Below, in pieces: positions 16,178 through 24,479 of a stretch of DNA of 64,000 nucleotides. Each line of letters begins with the position of its first letter. Within the stretch, counting starts at the first letter, position 1. Both the position numbers and the translations under genes were made by a program. The notes beneath the pieces are model-generated. The model worked only from the letters and a program-made list of their open reading frames with translations. It searched no databases and was not told the DNA's origin. Origin of the DNA: Candidatus Edwardsbacteria bacterium RifOxyA12_full_54_48 (lineage in GTDB: Bacteria > Edwardsbacteria > AC1 > EtOH8); NCBI GenBank assembly GCA_001777915.1, contig MFFN01000003.1, positions 174,144 through 238,143 on the forward strand, read 5' to 3'.

Positions 16178-18703
16178 TCAGCCGTCAGCGATGGATCTAA
16201 CATTTTGTTTTGCAAGGGAATACAGATCGATCCTCTCAATATCCACCCGCCCCTTTTCAATGTCCTGGCCGGTAAGGGCATTGACTATCTGCCCGATCTT
16301 GGCCCCGCTGACGTTCATTTTTAGCCGGACGATAAAGCCTCCTTCCGCCATAATGACATCCATCACCTGTTTTCTGATATCGGCCTCGATCAGCAGGCTT
16401 TTTTTCATTATTTTGACCGGCCAGGCAGGCAGGCCTTCAAGTTTCGACCTTATGGCCGCGGCATCGCCCTGCCATTTGACCATATAATCGGCCGCTTCGG
16501 CCAGCTCGGAGATGGACCGGGCGTTGCTCATGATGGGCTTGACGGCCGATATCTCCATTCCCCGGGGCAGATGCGCCTGCAGGGAGCCGATGGCCTCGGA
16601 GGCCGCCGGGCGGTCCAGCTGGATGTCCATATACTCCCCCCGGCTGGTGATGCCCAGCGGCAGCGGCGGCCCGAAGGAGACCTTGGGATGGGGGGAAAAA
16701 CCCTGGGAATAGGCGATGGGCAACCTTGCCCGGCTGATGGCCCTCAGCCAGACCCGGCTTATGTCCAGGTGCGAGATGAATCTTATCTCCGGCCCCTTGC
16801 TGTATTTCAAGCGGAAGCGGGTCTTGGCCAGGGGGGCGGCCTGGGGCAGCATCTTCCGCGCCCGCCCGAACCCGTCATCCTCAATATTCCTTTCAACTTT
16901 TTGAACCTTTTCAGCCTCTTCAACCTTTCCAACCTCTTGAACCTTTTGATCCTTCACTTGTCCGGCAACCCGGCAACCCACCCCGCACCCGGTGCACTCC
17001 CCTGTCCGGCAATCCGGAGTGACTGAACTTTGATAGGCCAGCTCCCTCTCGGCCAGCAGGAATTTTTGATCGACCCCGTAATCGATATGGGCCCAGGCCG
17101 GCGGCTGTTTTGGGTCCCTGGCTCCGGTATAAGCAGGGATATCGGTGCCCGATTCGGCCAGGGCCTCCTGCCACTTGGGCCAGGAGAAATGCTCGCTCCA
17201 CTGGTCGAACTTGCAGCCCTTGCGCCAGGCGGCTTCTATGACCTCCGATAGTTTCCGGTCGCCCCGCGACAATATGCCCTCCAGGGCCGACGATTCGGGA
17301 TCGTGCCACTTGAATTGCACCCGGGCGCTTTTGAGCCCTTTGTTCAGATGGCCGATCTTGTCTTTGATGGTCTGCAGGTCGTTCTGGGCCTCCCACTGGA
17401 AGGGGGTCTGCGGCTTGGGCACGAACGGCGAGACCGCCACCTTGATGCTGATGCCCAACCCGGCCGCCTTCCGGCACAGGGCGATCATGGCGTCCAGGTC
17501 TTCATAGGTCTCGGTGGGCAGGCCGATCATGAAATACAGCTTGACCAGCTTCCAGCCGTTTTCTCTGGCCATCTTGATGACATTCAAGAGATCATCGTCC
17601 GACAGCCCCTTGTTGATGACATCCCGCAGACGCTGGCTGCCGGCCTCCGGAGCGAAGGTCAGCCCGGATTTCTTGATCTTTTTCAGGGCCAAGGCCATCT
17701 CCCGGCTGAAGGAATCCAGCCGCAATGACGGCACCGAGATGGAGACCCGCCGGCTGGCAAAACAGCCGTTGAGCTTGTTGAGCAACCCCGGAAAATCGGG
17801 ATAATCGTTGGTGGACAGCGACAGCAGGGAGATGTCGTCCCAGCCGCTGGCGGCAATGCCCTCCTTGGCCAGCTTGACAATGTCCTCCTGGGAGCGGGAG
17901 CGCACCGGGCGGTAGATCATCCCGGCCTGGCAGAAGCGGCAGCCCCGGGTGCAGCCCCGGGTGATCTCCACCGTCAGGCGGTCGTGGGTCACCTCCACCA
18001 GCGGGACTATGGGGGGATGCGGGGCATCCTCCAGCTTCAGGCTTGGGATGGTGCGTTTTTTTATCGTGTCATTTGATGCGTGAACGGCCGGAACATATAC
18101 CCCCGATATCCTGGCCAGTCTCACGATTATCGATTTTCGATTCTCGTTTTTTTGCTTGGCTTCTCTGACCTGCTCCAATATCTCAACTATGACCTCCTCC
18201 CCGTCGCCGATGACCAGACAGTCGAAGAACGGGGCCATGGGCTCGGGATTGGCACAGCAGGAGCCGCCGCCGATGACGATGGGGTGGCCCTCCTGCCGGT
18301 CAGCCGATTTGATCGATATCTGCGCCAGGTCGAGCATATTGAGGACATTGGTATAGCCCAGCTCGGTCTGCAGGGTGATGCCCAAAATGTCGAAATCCTT
18401 TAACGGGCGCTGGCTCTCCCAGGCCCACAGGGGAATGTTCTGCTCCCGGAGTTTGGCCTCCAGGTCGATATCGGCCGAATAGGAACGCTCGGCCAAGGCA
18501 TAAGGCAGTTTGTTGACGACGGCGTACAGGATGGCCAGCCCCAGCCCGGACATGCCGATCTCGTACAGGTCGGGAAAGGCCAGCGCCAGGCGCACCTCGG
18601 CCCCATCCCAGTCCTTGTGAACGGCGTTGAGCTCGTTGTCGGTATACCGTCCCGGCTTGTTTATCTGGGGCAGGATGCCCTCTATGTGACTTGAATTCTG
18701 CAT
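16178..18703 (-). CDS. Radical SAM protein fused to DUF2344 (TIGR03960 + TIGR03936 type)
   Basis: 841 residues. An N-terminal B12-binding-like region (FPDLYEIGMSGLGLAIL, DILGITLQTELGYTN) is followed by the radical SAM core with CTRGCRFC at residues 251-258. Next come a cysteine cluster (CRTGECTGCGVGC, about 565-577) and a C-terminal DUF2344 domain (SKGPEIRFISHLDISR). Its reaction is unknown; the family is often next to RNase E/G, which is absent here. Two short-period repeat tracts run in frame: residues about 181-191 and about 583-604, the latter a run of nonamers giving KVQEVGKVEEAEKVQKVE. The second lies between domains and should be a tolerated linker. Confidence 0.85.
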   Translation of the reverse strand: MQNSSHIEGILPQINKPGRYTDNELNAVHKDWDGAEVRLALAFPDLYEIGMSGLGLAILYAVVNKLPYALAERSYSADIDLEAKLREQNIPLWAWESQRPLKDFDILGITLQTELGYTNVLNMLDLAQISIKSADRQEGHPIVIGGGSCCANPEPMAPFFDCLVIGDGEEVIVEILEQVREAKQKNENRKSIIVRLARISGVYVPAVHASNDTIKKRTIPSLKLEDAPHPPIVPLVEVTHDRLTVEITRGCTRGCRFCQAGMIYRPVRSRSQEDIVKLAKEGIAASGWDDISLLSLSTNDYPDFPGLLNKLNGCFASRRVSISVPSLRLDSFSREMALALKKIKKSGLTFAPEAGSQRLRDVINKGLSDDDLLNVIKMARENGWKLVKLYFMIGLPTETYEDLDAMIALCRKAAGLGISIKVAVSPFVPKPQTPFQWEAQNDLQTIKDKIGHLNKGLKSARVQFKWHDPESSALEGILSRGDRKLSEVIEAAWRKGCKFDQWSEHFSWPKWQEALAESGTDIPAYTGARDPKQPPAWAHIDYGVDQKFLLAERELAYQSSVTPDCRTGECTGCGVGCRVAGQVKDQKVQEVGKVEEAEKVQKVERNIEDDGFGRARKMLPQAAPLAKTRFRLKYSKGPEIRFISHLDISRVWLRAISRARLPIAYSQGFSPHPKVSFGPPLPLGITSRGEYMDIQLDRPAASEAIGSLQAHLPRGMEISAVKPIMSNARSISELAEAADYMVKWQGDAAAIRSKLEGLPAWPVKIMKKSLLIEADIRKQVMDVIMAEGGFIVRLKMNVSGAKIGQIVNALTGQDIEKGRVDIERIDLYSLAKQNVRSIADG
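16890..16957. repeat. In-frame nonamer repeat inside the radical SAM gene
   Basis: Minus strand reads about seven units of the type AAGGTTCAA / GAGGTTGGA / AAGGTTGAA. Period 9 keeps the reading frame and encodes a Lys-Val-Glu/Gln linker between the radical SAM part and DUF2344. Confidence 0.8.
18123..18155. repeat. In-frame A-rich short-period repeat inside the radical SAM gene
   Basis: Minus strand AAAAACGAGAATCGAAAATC then GATAATCG; units of about 7-8 bases built on the word AAATCG. It encodes KQKNENRKSII at residues about 183-193, between the B12-like region and the radical SAM core. Confidence 0.6.
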
Positions 18704-18749
18704 GTTAAGTCGTTATTGTATCACATATAATATGATTATGCAAATGCAT

Positions 18750-18777
18750 TAAAAAACCCGGGCGTTAATGCCCGGGA
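18750..18777 (-). terminator. Terminator after the TPR gene
   Basis: Minus-strand hairpin CCCGGGC-ATTAAC-GCCCGGG followed by TTTTTT, 20 bases after the stop at 18798. Confidence 0.88.
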
Positions 18778-18797
18778 ATTATAAAAAGCTGATCGAT

Positions 18798-20069
18798 CTA
18801 TGTTTCCAGCTCCTCCATCTTTCTCTTATGATCGATATCCGGGGTCTTTTCGTAAAGCCGGGCATATAATTCCAGGGCCGCCTTCCGGCATTGGCCGTCC
18901 TGGGTCAATTTGAACAGCTCATAATTAATGACCGCCTGCTGATCCGGCTGTCCGGACCCGGCCAAAAGCTCCCGGATAAGCCGGACGCCCTCCGCCCGGT
19001 CCTTGACTGCGGCCAGCTTGGCCTGGAGCAGGCGGCATTTGAAAATGGTATCCTGCCTGTTTATCGCCCGGGATATCTCCAGCGATTCCCGGCACAGCTC
19101 CCCGGCCTCCTGGTATTCTCCCAGCTCGAAATGCGCCTCGCCGGCCTCCTGCAGATACATGGTCAGATAATATTTCAGTCCGACCTCCCGGGCCAGGCCG
19201 ATGGCCCGGCCATAAGCCTCAATGGCCCGGGGGTAGTCCCGGTTGATGGAGTGAATGCCGGCCAGGTGGCTGTAGCTGAGGCTCAGGCCCTTTTTGTCGC
19301 CCAGCTCCCCGGCTATTTTAAGCCGGGCCCGGATGCCCTTCATCCCTTCCTGATGCTGCCCCAGCATCACCTGGACCGCCGCCATGTTGCCCAGGGCGAT
19401 GCTCAGCGAATGCTTGTCGCCGAAATGTTCCGCCCATCTGGTCAGGTGCTCCCAGCATTCCAGGGCCCGGCGGTGGTCCCCCAGGGACAGGTACACCCAC
19501 CCCATATTGCCCCTGTCTATGCTGGCGCTCAGCCGGTCGCCGGCCTGCTCGTCGGCTTGGCAGGCTCTTTGGTAATACTCCAGGGATTTGCGGCTGTCGC
19601 CCATATCGCCGTGGATATTTCCCAGGTTGTTCATGGCGATGGACATCCCGGCCCGGTCCCGGCAACCCGTCGCCAGCTCCAGGGATCTTTCAAAGCACTC
19701 CAGGGCCAATCCGTAATTTCCCTGCTGGCTGTGGCTGTTGCCCATCTTGTTGAGAACCTCGGACAGGCTCCGGGAATCCCCGGTCGACTGGTAATGATCG
19801 CGGGCCGCGCCCAGCAGCTCCCTGGCCCGGCCCGATTCGCCCCGGTTGTGCAGCACCTTGCCCAATTTGCTCTGGCTCCGGGCCAGACGATCGGAATCCC
19901 CGGCGGAACGGGCCTGCTCCAGGCTCCGGCCGTAGATCGACTCCGCCTCGGCCCAGCGGCCGGTCAGCTCCAGCACCTCCGCCTTCCTCAGGTGGACCTC
20001 GAAGGCGTAGTATCCGGCCCGGTTCCCGCCGGACCCCAGCCATAACAGTTTGGTCAGATATTTGCCCAT
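18798..20069 (-). CDS. Tetratricopeptide-repeat protein (signal-transduction type)
   Basis: 423 residues made almost wholly of TPR units of 36-40 residues (about nine), with characteristic blocks such as LNKMGNSHSQQGNYGLALECFERSLEL and MNNLGNIHGDMGDSRKSLEYY. No signal peptide, membrane span or enzymatic domain, so it is probably a cytoplasmic scaffold. It lies between the mglBA-like GTPase pair and the radical SAM gene with terminators on both sides, so it is its own unit. Confidence 0.8.
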   Translation of the reverse strand: MGKYLTKLLWLGSGGNRAGYYAFEVHLRKAEVLELTGRWAEAESIYGRSLEQARSAGDSDRLARSQSKLGKVLHNRGESGRARELLGAARDHYQSTGDSRSLSEVLNKMGNSHSQQGNYGLALECFERSLELATGCRDRAGMSIAMNNLGNIHGDMGDSRKSLEYYQRACQADEQAGDRLSASIDRGNMGWVYLSLGDHRRALECWEHLTRWAEHFGDKHSLSIALGNMAAVQVMLGQHQEGMKGIRARLKIAGELGDKKGLSLSYSHLAGIHSINRDYPRAIEAYGRAIGLAREVGLKYYLTMYLQEAGEAHFELGEYQEAGELCRESLEISRAINRQDTIFKCRLLQAKLAAVKDRAEGVRLIRELLAGSGQPDQQAVINYELFKLTQDGQCRKAALELYARLYEKTPDIDHKRKMEELET

Positions 20070-20096
20070 CGCTAAAATATAAATTCAGATCAGAAT

Positions 20097-20134
20097 AAAA
20101 AAGCCGTTGGGGATACCCAACGGCTTTTTATTTT
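20097..20134 (-). terminator. Terminator after mglA
   Basis: Hairpin arms AAAGCCGTTGGG and CCCAACGGCTTT with T/A-rich flanks on both sides (bidirectional in form), directly after the mglA stop and before the TPR gene. Confidence 0.9.
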
Positions 20135-20142
20135 ATCCCGGA

Positions 20143-20721
20143 TCATCCCAGGTTCTTCAATACCTTCTTGGCCACTTCCTTCAGGGTCTCGAACACCCCA
20201 TATCCCTGATGGGCCACCGTCTCGAAATCCGGCACCCCCCATTTGTTGAGCTGGGCCCGCAGCTCGTCCACCGAGGCGATGTTGGGCAGGTCCCGCTTGT
20301 TGTACTGGATGACGAAGGGGATGTTCTCGATGTTGAATCCGTTCTCGGCCAGGTTGTCCTGCAGGTTGGCTATGGATTCCAGGTTGGCGTCCAGCCGCTC
20401 CACCTGGGAGTCGGCCACGAACACCACCCCGTCCACCCCTTTCAGGATCAGCTTGCGGCTGGCATTGTAGAACACCTGCCCCGGAACGGTGTAAAGATGG
20501 AACCGGGTCTTGAAGCCCTTGATGCTGCCCAGGTCCAGCGGCATGAAGTCGAAGAACAACGTGCGGTCCAGCTCGGTGGCCAGGGAGATCAGCTTGCCCT
20601 TGGCCTCCGGAGACACCTTGGAGTAGATATATTTGATGTTGGTGGTCTTGCCGCACAGCCCGCATCCGTAGTACACGACCTTGCAGTTGATCTCGCGGGA
20701 TGAGTAGTTGATTAAAGACAC
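20143..20721 (-). CDS. mglA: MglA-like small Ras-family GTPase
   Basis: 192 residues. P-loop [11 protein letters not shown] (residues 19-29, the bacterial MglA form), G4 IQYNKRDLP. MglA-type GTPases set cell polarity or control motility and surface processes. GTG start with GGGAGG upstream. Directly after its Roadblock partner gene (15 bases), the usual mglB-mglA arrangement. The target process is not indicated by neighbours. Confidence 0.9.
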   Translation of the reverse strand: MSLINYSSREINCKVVYYGCGLCGKTTNIKYIYSKVSPEAKGKLISLATELDRTLFFDFMPLDLGSIKGFKTRFHLYTVPGQVFYNASRKLILKGVDGVVFVADSQVERLDANLESIANLQDNLAENGFNIENIPFVIQYNKRDLPNIASVDELRAQLNKWGVPDFETVAHQGYGVFETLKEVAKKVLKNLG

Positions 20722-20736
20722 GAATTTTCCTCCCGC

Positions 20737-21234
20737 TCACTTGAAAAGGTTATCAAGCTCGGACTCGGCCTCCGAGGCGAAGTCGCTGCCCAGGGGGGAC
20801 GGCCCGCCGGATCCCGGTCCGCCATCCAGTTTGGAGAATATGGCCTGGAAAAGCTTGATCAGCTCGGCCACCGTCTGCTTGACCCGTACCCGGACCAGGC
20901 CCAAAGTGGTCCGCTGGTCGAACACCACCGCCAGCATCACCCGGGCCTCGATGGAGGCCACGTAGATGTTCTGCTTCTCGCCCTGGTGGAACAGGGTGGC
21001 GAATTCCTTCTCCCCCACCAGCATGGCCAGCTGGCTGGTGGCGGCGAAGTCCGCCGCCGACAGCGAGGCGAAGGAGGTGGTGTCCAGCTGGCTGATGTCC
21101 CCGGCGGTGGTGATCAGCTGGCCGGCCTTGTCGATCAGCAGCACCGACAGGGCATTGGTGTTCTTGAGAAGCTCGTTCAGCTTCTCGCTGATCGTCCAAA
21201 AATCGTCTTCGAAGACATTTACATTTTCCGACAC
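20737..21234 (-). CDS. mglB: Roadblock/LC7 domain protein, MglB-like GTPase-activating partner
   Basis: 165 residues. Roadblock fold about residues 12-125: ALSVLLIDKAGQLITTAGD, then LDTTSFASLSAADFAATSQLA. A low-complexity tail rich in Gly, Ser and Asp/Glu follows. MglB is the GAP of MglA. GTG start preceded by GAGG. It begins 31 bases after porB and may be cotranscribed with the por operon. Confidence 0.87.
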   Translation of the reverse strand: MSENVNVFEDDFWTISEKLNELLKNTNALSVLLIDKAGQLITTAGDISQLDTTSFASLSAADFAATSQLAMLVGEKEFATLFHQGEKQNIYVASIEARVMLAVVFDQRTTLGLVRVRVKQTVAELIKLFQAIFSKLDGGPGSGGPSPLGSDFASEAESELDNLFK

Positions 21235-21265
21235 TTTTTAATACCTCATTATAAAAGGTAAATTT

Positions 21266-22189
21266 TTACAGGGAACATTTCTTGTTCAGGTGATCCCACC
21301 GGGCGTCGATGTCCTGCTGGATCTGGGCGATGAGGGCCTGGTGTTCGGGCCTCTTTAAATGGCGGAAGCGCTCCTGCTGGAACATCCATTCATCAATGGG
21401 CTTGCGTTCCTTGGGGGTATAGTTCAGCTTGTATTTGCCGTCCTCCACCTCGTACAGCGGCCAGAAATTGGTCTCCACCGCCAGGCGGCCCATTTCGGCG
21501 GTCAGCTCCGGCGGATAGCCCCAGCCCAGCCGGCAGGGCTGCAGCACGGCGATGAAAGCCGGGCCGCCCTTGGCCAGGGCCTTCTCCACCTTTTTGGTGA
21601 AGTCCGACCAGTTGCCCACCACGCTCTGGGCCACATAGGGTATGCCGTGGGCCGCCATGATCTCGGTCAGGTTCTTGCGGAACTGGACCTTGCCGGGGAT
21701 CTTCTTGCCGTTGGGGCTGGTGGTGGTGGAGCTGCCCTTGGGGGTGGCCGAGGAGCGCTGGATCCCGGTGTTCATGTAGGCCTGGTTGTCGTAGCAGATG
21801 TAGAGCATGTTGTGGCCCCGCTCCATGGCTCCGGACAGGGCCTGCAGCCCGATGTCATAGGTGCCGCCGTCGCCGCCGAAGGCTATGAAACGGATGTCTT
21901 CCGTAACGGTGCCCTGGCGCTTCAGCGACTGGTAGGCCGCCTCCACCCCGGAGATGGTGGCCGCCGAGTTCTCGAAGGCGCTGTGGATGAAGGGAACGTC
22001 CCAGGCGGTGTAGGGATAGATGGTGGAGACCACCTCCAGACAGCCGGTGGCGCAGGTGGCCACCACCGGCTTGTCGCCGGCCGCCAGCAGTGCCTGGCGG
22101 GCCACGATGGTGGCCCCGCACCCGGCGCAGGCCCGGTGCCCGCCGGTGAACTTGTCGCCCCGGGCGGCCAATTCTTTAAGATTTGCCAT
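21266..22189 (-). CDS. porB: Pyruvate:ferredoxin oxidoreductase beta subunit
   Basis: 307 residues. Thiamine-diphosphate-binding subunit: [11 protein letters not shown] supplies cluster cysteines, and [10 protein letters not shown]...[10 protein letters not shown] is the ThDP/Mg site. Together with porA it cleaves pyruvate to acetyl-CoA, CO2 and reduced ferredoxin. Length and order (G, D, A, B) match four-subunit enzymes of archaea and deep-branching bacteria. Substrate is taken as pyruvate from overall resemblance; a 2-oxoisovalerate enzyme is less likely. Confidence 0.93.
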   Translation of the reverse strand: MANLKELAARGDKFTGGHRACAGCGATIVARQALLAAGDKPVVATCATGCLEVVSTIYPYTAWDVPFIHSAFENSAATISGVEAAYQSLKRQGTVTEDIRFIAFGGDGGTYDIGLQALSGAMERGHNMLYICYDNQAYMNTGIQRSSATPKGSSTTTSPNGKKIPGKVQFRKNLTEIMAAHGIPYVAQSVVGNWSDFTKKVEKALAKGGPAFIAVLQPCRLGWGYPPELTAEMGRLAVETNFWPLYEVEDGKYKLNYTPKERKPIDEWMFQQERFRHLKRPEHQALIAQIQQDIDARWDHLNKKCSL

Positions 22190-22239
22190 TTTTATATTCC
22201 TTGAATAAATAGTTCTGTATTACTGATAAGCAAAACCAG

Positions 22240-22276
22240 GATTTTTGATCTTTGATTTTTGCTTTTTAATTTTTGT
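22240..22276. repeat. Heptamer-like repeat between porA and porB
   Basis: Minus strand: drifting copies of CAAAAATT / AAAAAG / CAAAAAT / CAAAGAT, same words as the in-frame tract in thiL (53081-53117). It abuts the porA stop codon and fills half the gap to porB. Confidence 0.7.
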
Positions 22277-23452
22277 CTATTCCCTGACCCCCAGATAGCT
22301 GACCGAATCGGCCTTGAATTTTCCGTCCTTGAGATCCATGAACAGTTTCTCTATCTGCTCCATGTCTATCTCGCGGCCGCCCAGTCCGTAGACCACGCCC
22401 GCGATCTGGGGCTTGTGGGCCGAGCCGTAGAGGGCCGAGCGGACCTCGGTGAACACCGGGCCGCCGAAGCCACCCACCGAATCGGAGCGGTCCAGCACCG
22501 CCACCGTCTTGATGTTCTCCAGCGCTTTTACGATCTCTTCGGCGGGGAAGGGCCGGAAGACCCGGATCTTCATCAGTCCGGCCTTGACGCCTTTTCCCCG
22601 CAGCTGGTCGATGACCACCTTGGCGGTGCCGCAGGTGGATCCCAGGGCCACGATGGCCACCTCGGCGTCGTCCAATTGATATTTCTCGATCAGGCCGTAA
22701 TTGGTGTCGAACTTCTGGCCGAACTCGGCCCCCACCTCCTTGATGACCTTGAGGGCATTGTTCTGGGCGTCCACCATGGCCCGGCGGTGCTCGAAGTAAT
22801 AATCGGTCAGGTTGATGGCCCCGATGGTGAAGGGCTTCTTGACGTCCAGCAGGTGCATCAGGGGATCGTACTTCCCGATGAAGCCCTGGACCTCGGCGTC
22901 GGGCAGGGTGTCGATCCGCTCCATGCCGTGGGAGATGATGAAGCCGTCGGTGGTGACCATCACCGGCAGACGGACGTCCTGGTGCTCTGCTATCCGCATC
23001 GCCTGGATCATGTTGTCGTAGGCCTCCTGGGCGTTCTCGGAGAAGATGTGGATCCAGCCGGCATCCCGGCAGCCCATGGAGTCGGAGTGGTCGCAATGGA
23101 TGTTGATGGGGGCCGAAAGGGCCCGGTTGACATTGGCCATCACGATGGGCAGGCGCAGGCCGGCCGCGATGTAGACCATCTCGTACATCAAGGCCAGGCC
23201 CTGGGAGCTGGTGCCGGTCATGGTCCGGGCCCCGGCCGCGGCCGATCCGATGCAGGCCGACATGGCCGAATGCTCGGACTCCACCGCCACAAACTCGGTC
23301 TTGACCTCGCCGTCGGCCACGTACTGGGAGAATATCTGGACGATCTCGGTGGCCGGGGTGATGGGGTAGGCCGCCACCACGTCGGGGTTGACCTGCTTCA
23401 TGGCCAGAGCCATGGCCTCGTTTCCGGTCTTGGCCAGAATGATCTTCTGCAT
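22277..23452 (-). CDS. porA: Pyruvate:ferredoxin oxidoreductase alpha subunit
   Basis: 391 residues. N-terminal pyrimidine-binding domain with AAYPITPATEIVQ and EFVAVESEHSAMSACIGSAAAGART. The middle has APINIHCDHSDSMGCRDAGW. The C-terminal domain contains ALGSTCGTAKVVID. One base separates it from porD. Complete, no defects seen. Confidence 0.94.
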   Translation of the reverse strand: MQKIILAKTGNEAMALAMKQVNPDVVAAYPITPATEIVQIFSQYVADGEVKTEFVAVESEHSAMSACIGSAAAGARTMTGTSSQGLALMYEMVYIAAGLRLPIVMANVNRALSAPINIHCDHSDSMGCRDAGWIHIFSENAQEAYDNMIQAMRIAEHQDVRLPVMVTTDGFIISHGMERIDTLPDAEVQGFIGKYDPLMHLLDVKKPFTIGAINLTDYYFEHRRAMVDAQNNALKVIKEVGAEFGQKFDTNYGLIEKYQLDDAEVAIVALGSTCGTAKVVIDQLRGKGVKAGLMKIRVFRPFPAEEIVKALENIKTVAVLDRSDSVGGFGGPVFTEVRSALYGSAHKPQIAGVVYGLGGREIDMEQIEKLFMDLKDGKFKADSVSYLGVRE

Positions 23453-23453
23453 G

Positions 23454-23750
23454 CTACTTGACCTCCTCTTCCATGGTGATGGCCTTGACCTTCTTCTTGC
23501 CCGGGCACTCGTGGGCGCAGATTCCGCAGCCCTTGCAGTGCTCCAGGTTGAACCCGGCGACCTGGCCGTCCTTCAGGATCACGGCCGAATCCGGACAGTA
23601 GGCCCAGCAGAACAGGCACTGGATGCAGTTCTCGGGATGGTAGATCGGCCGGGAGCTTCTCCAGTCCCCGGTCTTGAAATCGACGGCGGTGCCGCCTTTT
23701 TCTATATTGCCGCCCAGGGCCAGTTCCTGGTATTTCTTCAGTTCGCTCAT
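23454..23750 (-). CDS. porD: Pyruvate:ferredoxin oxidoreductase delta (ferredoxin-type) subunit
   Basis: 98 residues with two [4Fe-4S] motifs: CIQCLFCWAYCP and CKGCGICAHECP. It carries electrons from the ThDP centre to external ferredoxin. Overlaps porG by four bases (ATGA). Confidence 0.93.
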   Translation of the reverse strand: MSELKKYQELALGGNIEKGGTAVDFKTGDWRSSRPIYHPENCIQCLFCWAYCPDSAVILKDGQVAGFNLEHCKGCGICAHECPGKKKVKAITMEEEVK

Positions 23751-24313
23751 GCCGATTTCACCTCCTGTGCCGCCCGTTTCATGGATTGGATGTTGCCCTC
23801 GATCACCTCCGGCCGGTGGGCGAATTTCTTGGCCAGCTTCTTCTGGGTGTCCTCCAGCATGCTGTCAAAATCCAGCATTCCGGTGACCTTGACCAGGGCC
23901 GCCAGCATCGGGGTGTTGGGTATCTTCCGGCCGATGGTCTCCTCGGAGATCTTGGAGGCGTCCACCGTGAATATCTTGCCGTCGAATTTGACGCTTTTTT
24001 TGATCTCCGCCGCGTCCAGTCCGGTGTTGATGATCAGGGTCCCCTCTTTGCCCAGGCCGGCGGTGACGTTGATCGAGGCCATCAGGGTGGGGTCCAGCAC
24101 CACCACCACGCTGGGAGATTTGACCGGGCAATGCATCAATATGGGTTTGTCGTCTATTCGGTTGAAGGATTGCACCGGAGCCCCCATCCTCTCCGGTCCG
24201 TACTCTGGGAAGGCCTGCACATACTTGCCTACCGCCAGGGCGGCATCGGCAAATAGCAATGCGGCGGTCTTGGCGCCCTGTCCTCCCCGACCGTGCCATC
24301 TGATCTCTACCAT
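23747..24313 (-). CDS. porG: Pyruvate:ferredoxin oxidoreductase gamma subunit
   Basis: 188 residues beginning MVEIRWHGRGGQGAKTAA, the family signature. EYGPERMGAPVQSFNRI follows. Start set at 24313 because the promoter's transcription start is predicted near 24369, so the longer frame (to 24367) would begin at the RNA end. AGGAG lies 14 bases upstream, rather distant. First gene of porGDAB. Confidence 0.92.
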   Translation of the reverse strand: MVEIRWHGRGGQGAKTAALLFADAALAVGKYVQAFPEYGPERMGAPVQSFNRIDDKPILMHCPVKSPSVVVVLDPTLMASINVTAGLGKEGTLIINTGLDAAEIKKSVKFDGKIFTVDASKISEETIGRKIPNTPMLAALVKVTGMLDFDSMLEDTQKKLAKKFAHRPEVIEGNIQSMKRAAQEVKSA

Positions 24314-24375
24314 TGTCGTATATCTAACTCCTGTAATAAGTTTCCAATACCGGGGGCATTTTTTCAAGAATTATT

Positions 24376-24404
24376 AGTATATTCCAAAACCGGTCAAATG
24401 TCAA
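24376..24404 (-). promoter_or_regulatory. Promoter of porGDAB
   Basis: -35 TTGACA (24399-24404), 17-base spacer, -10 TATACT (24376-24381): a near-consensus sigma-70 promoter 63 bases upstream of porG. Confidence 0.85.
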
Positions 24405-24479
24405 TAAATTTCAGCAGGGGCAATCGGGATTCTGTAGTAGTGGCGTGTCTTAGGCCCGCCTTTATAACATTTAAAAATG

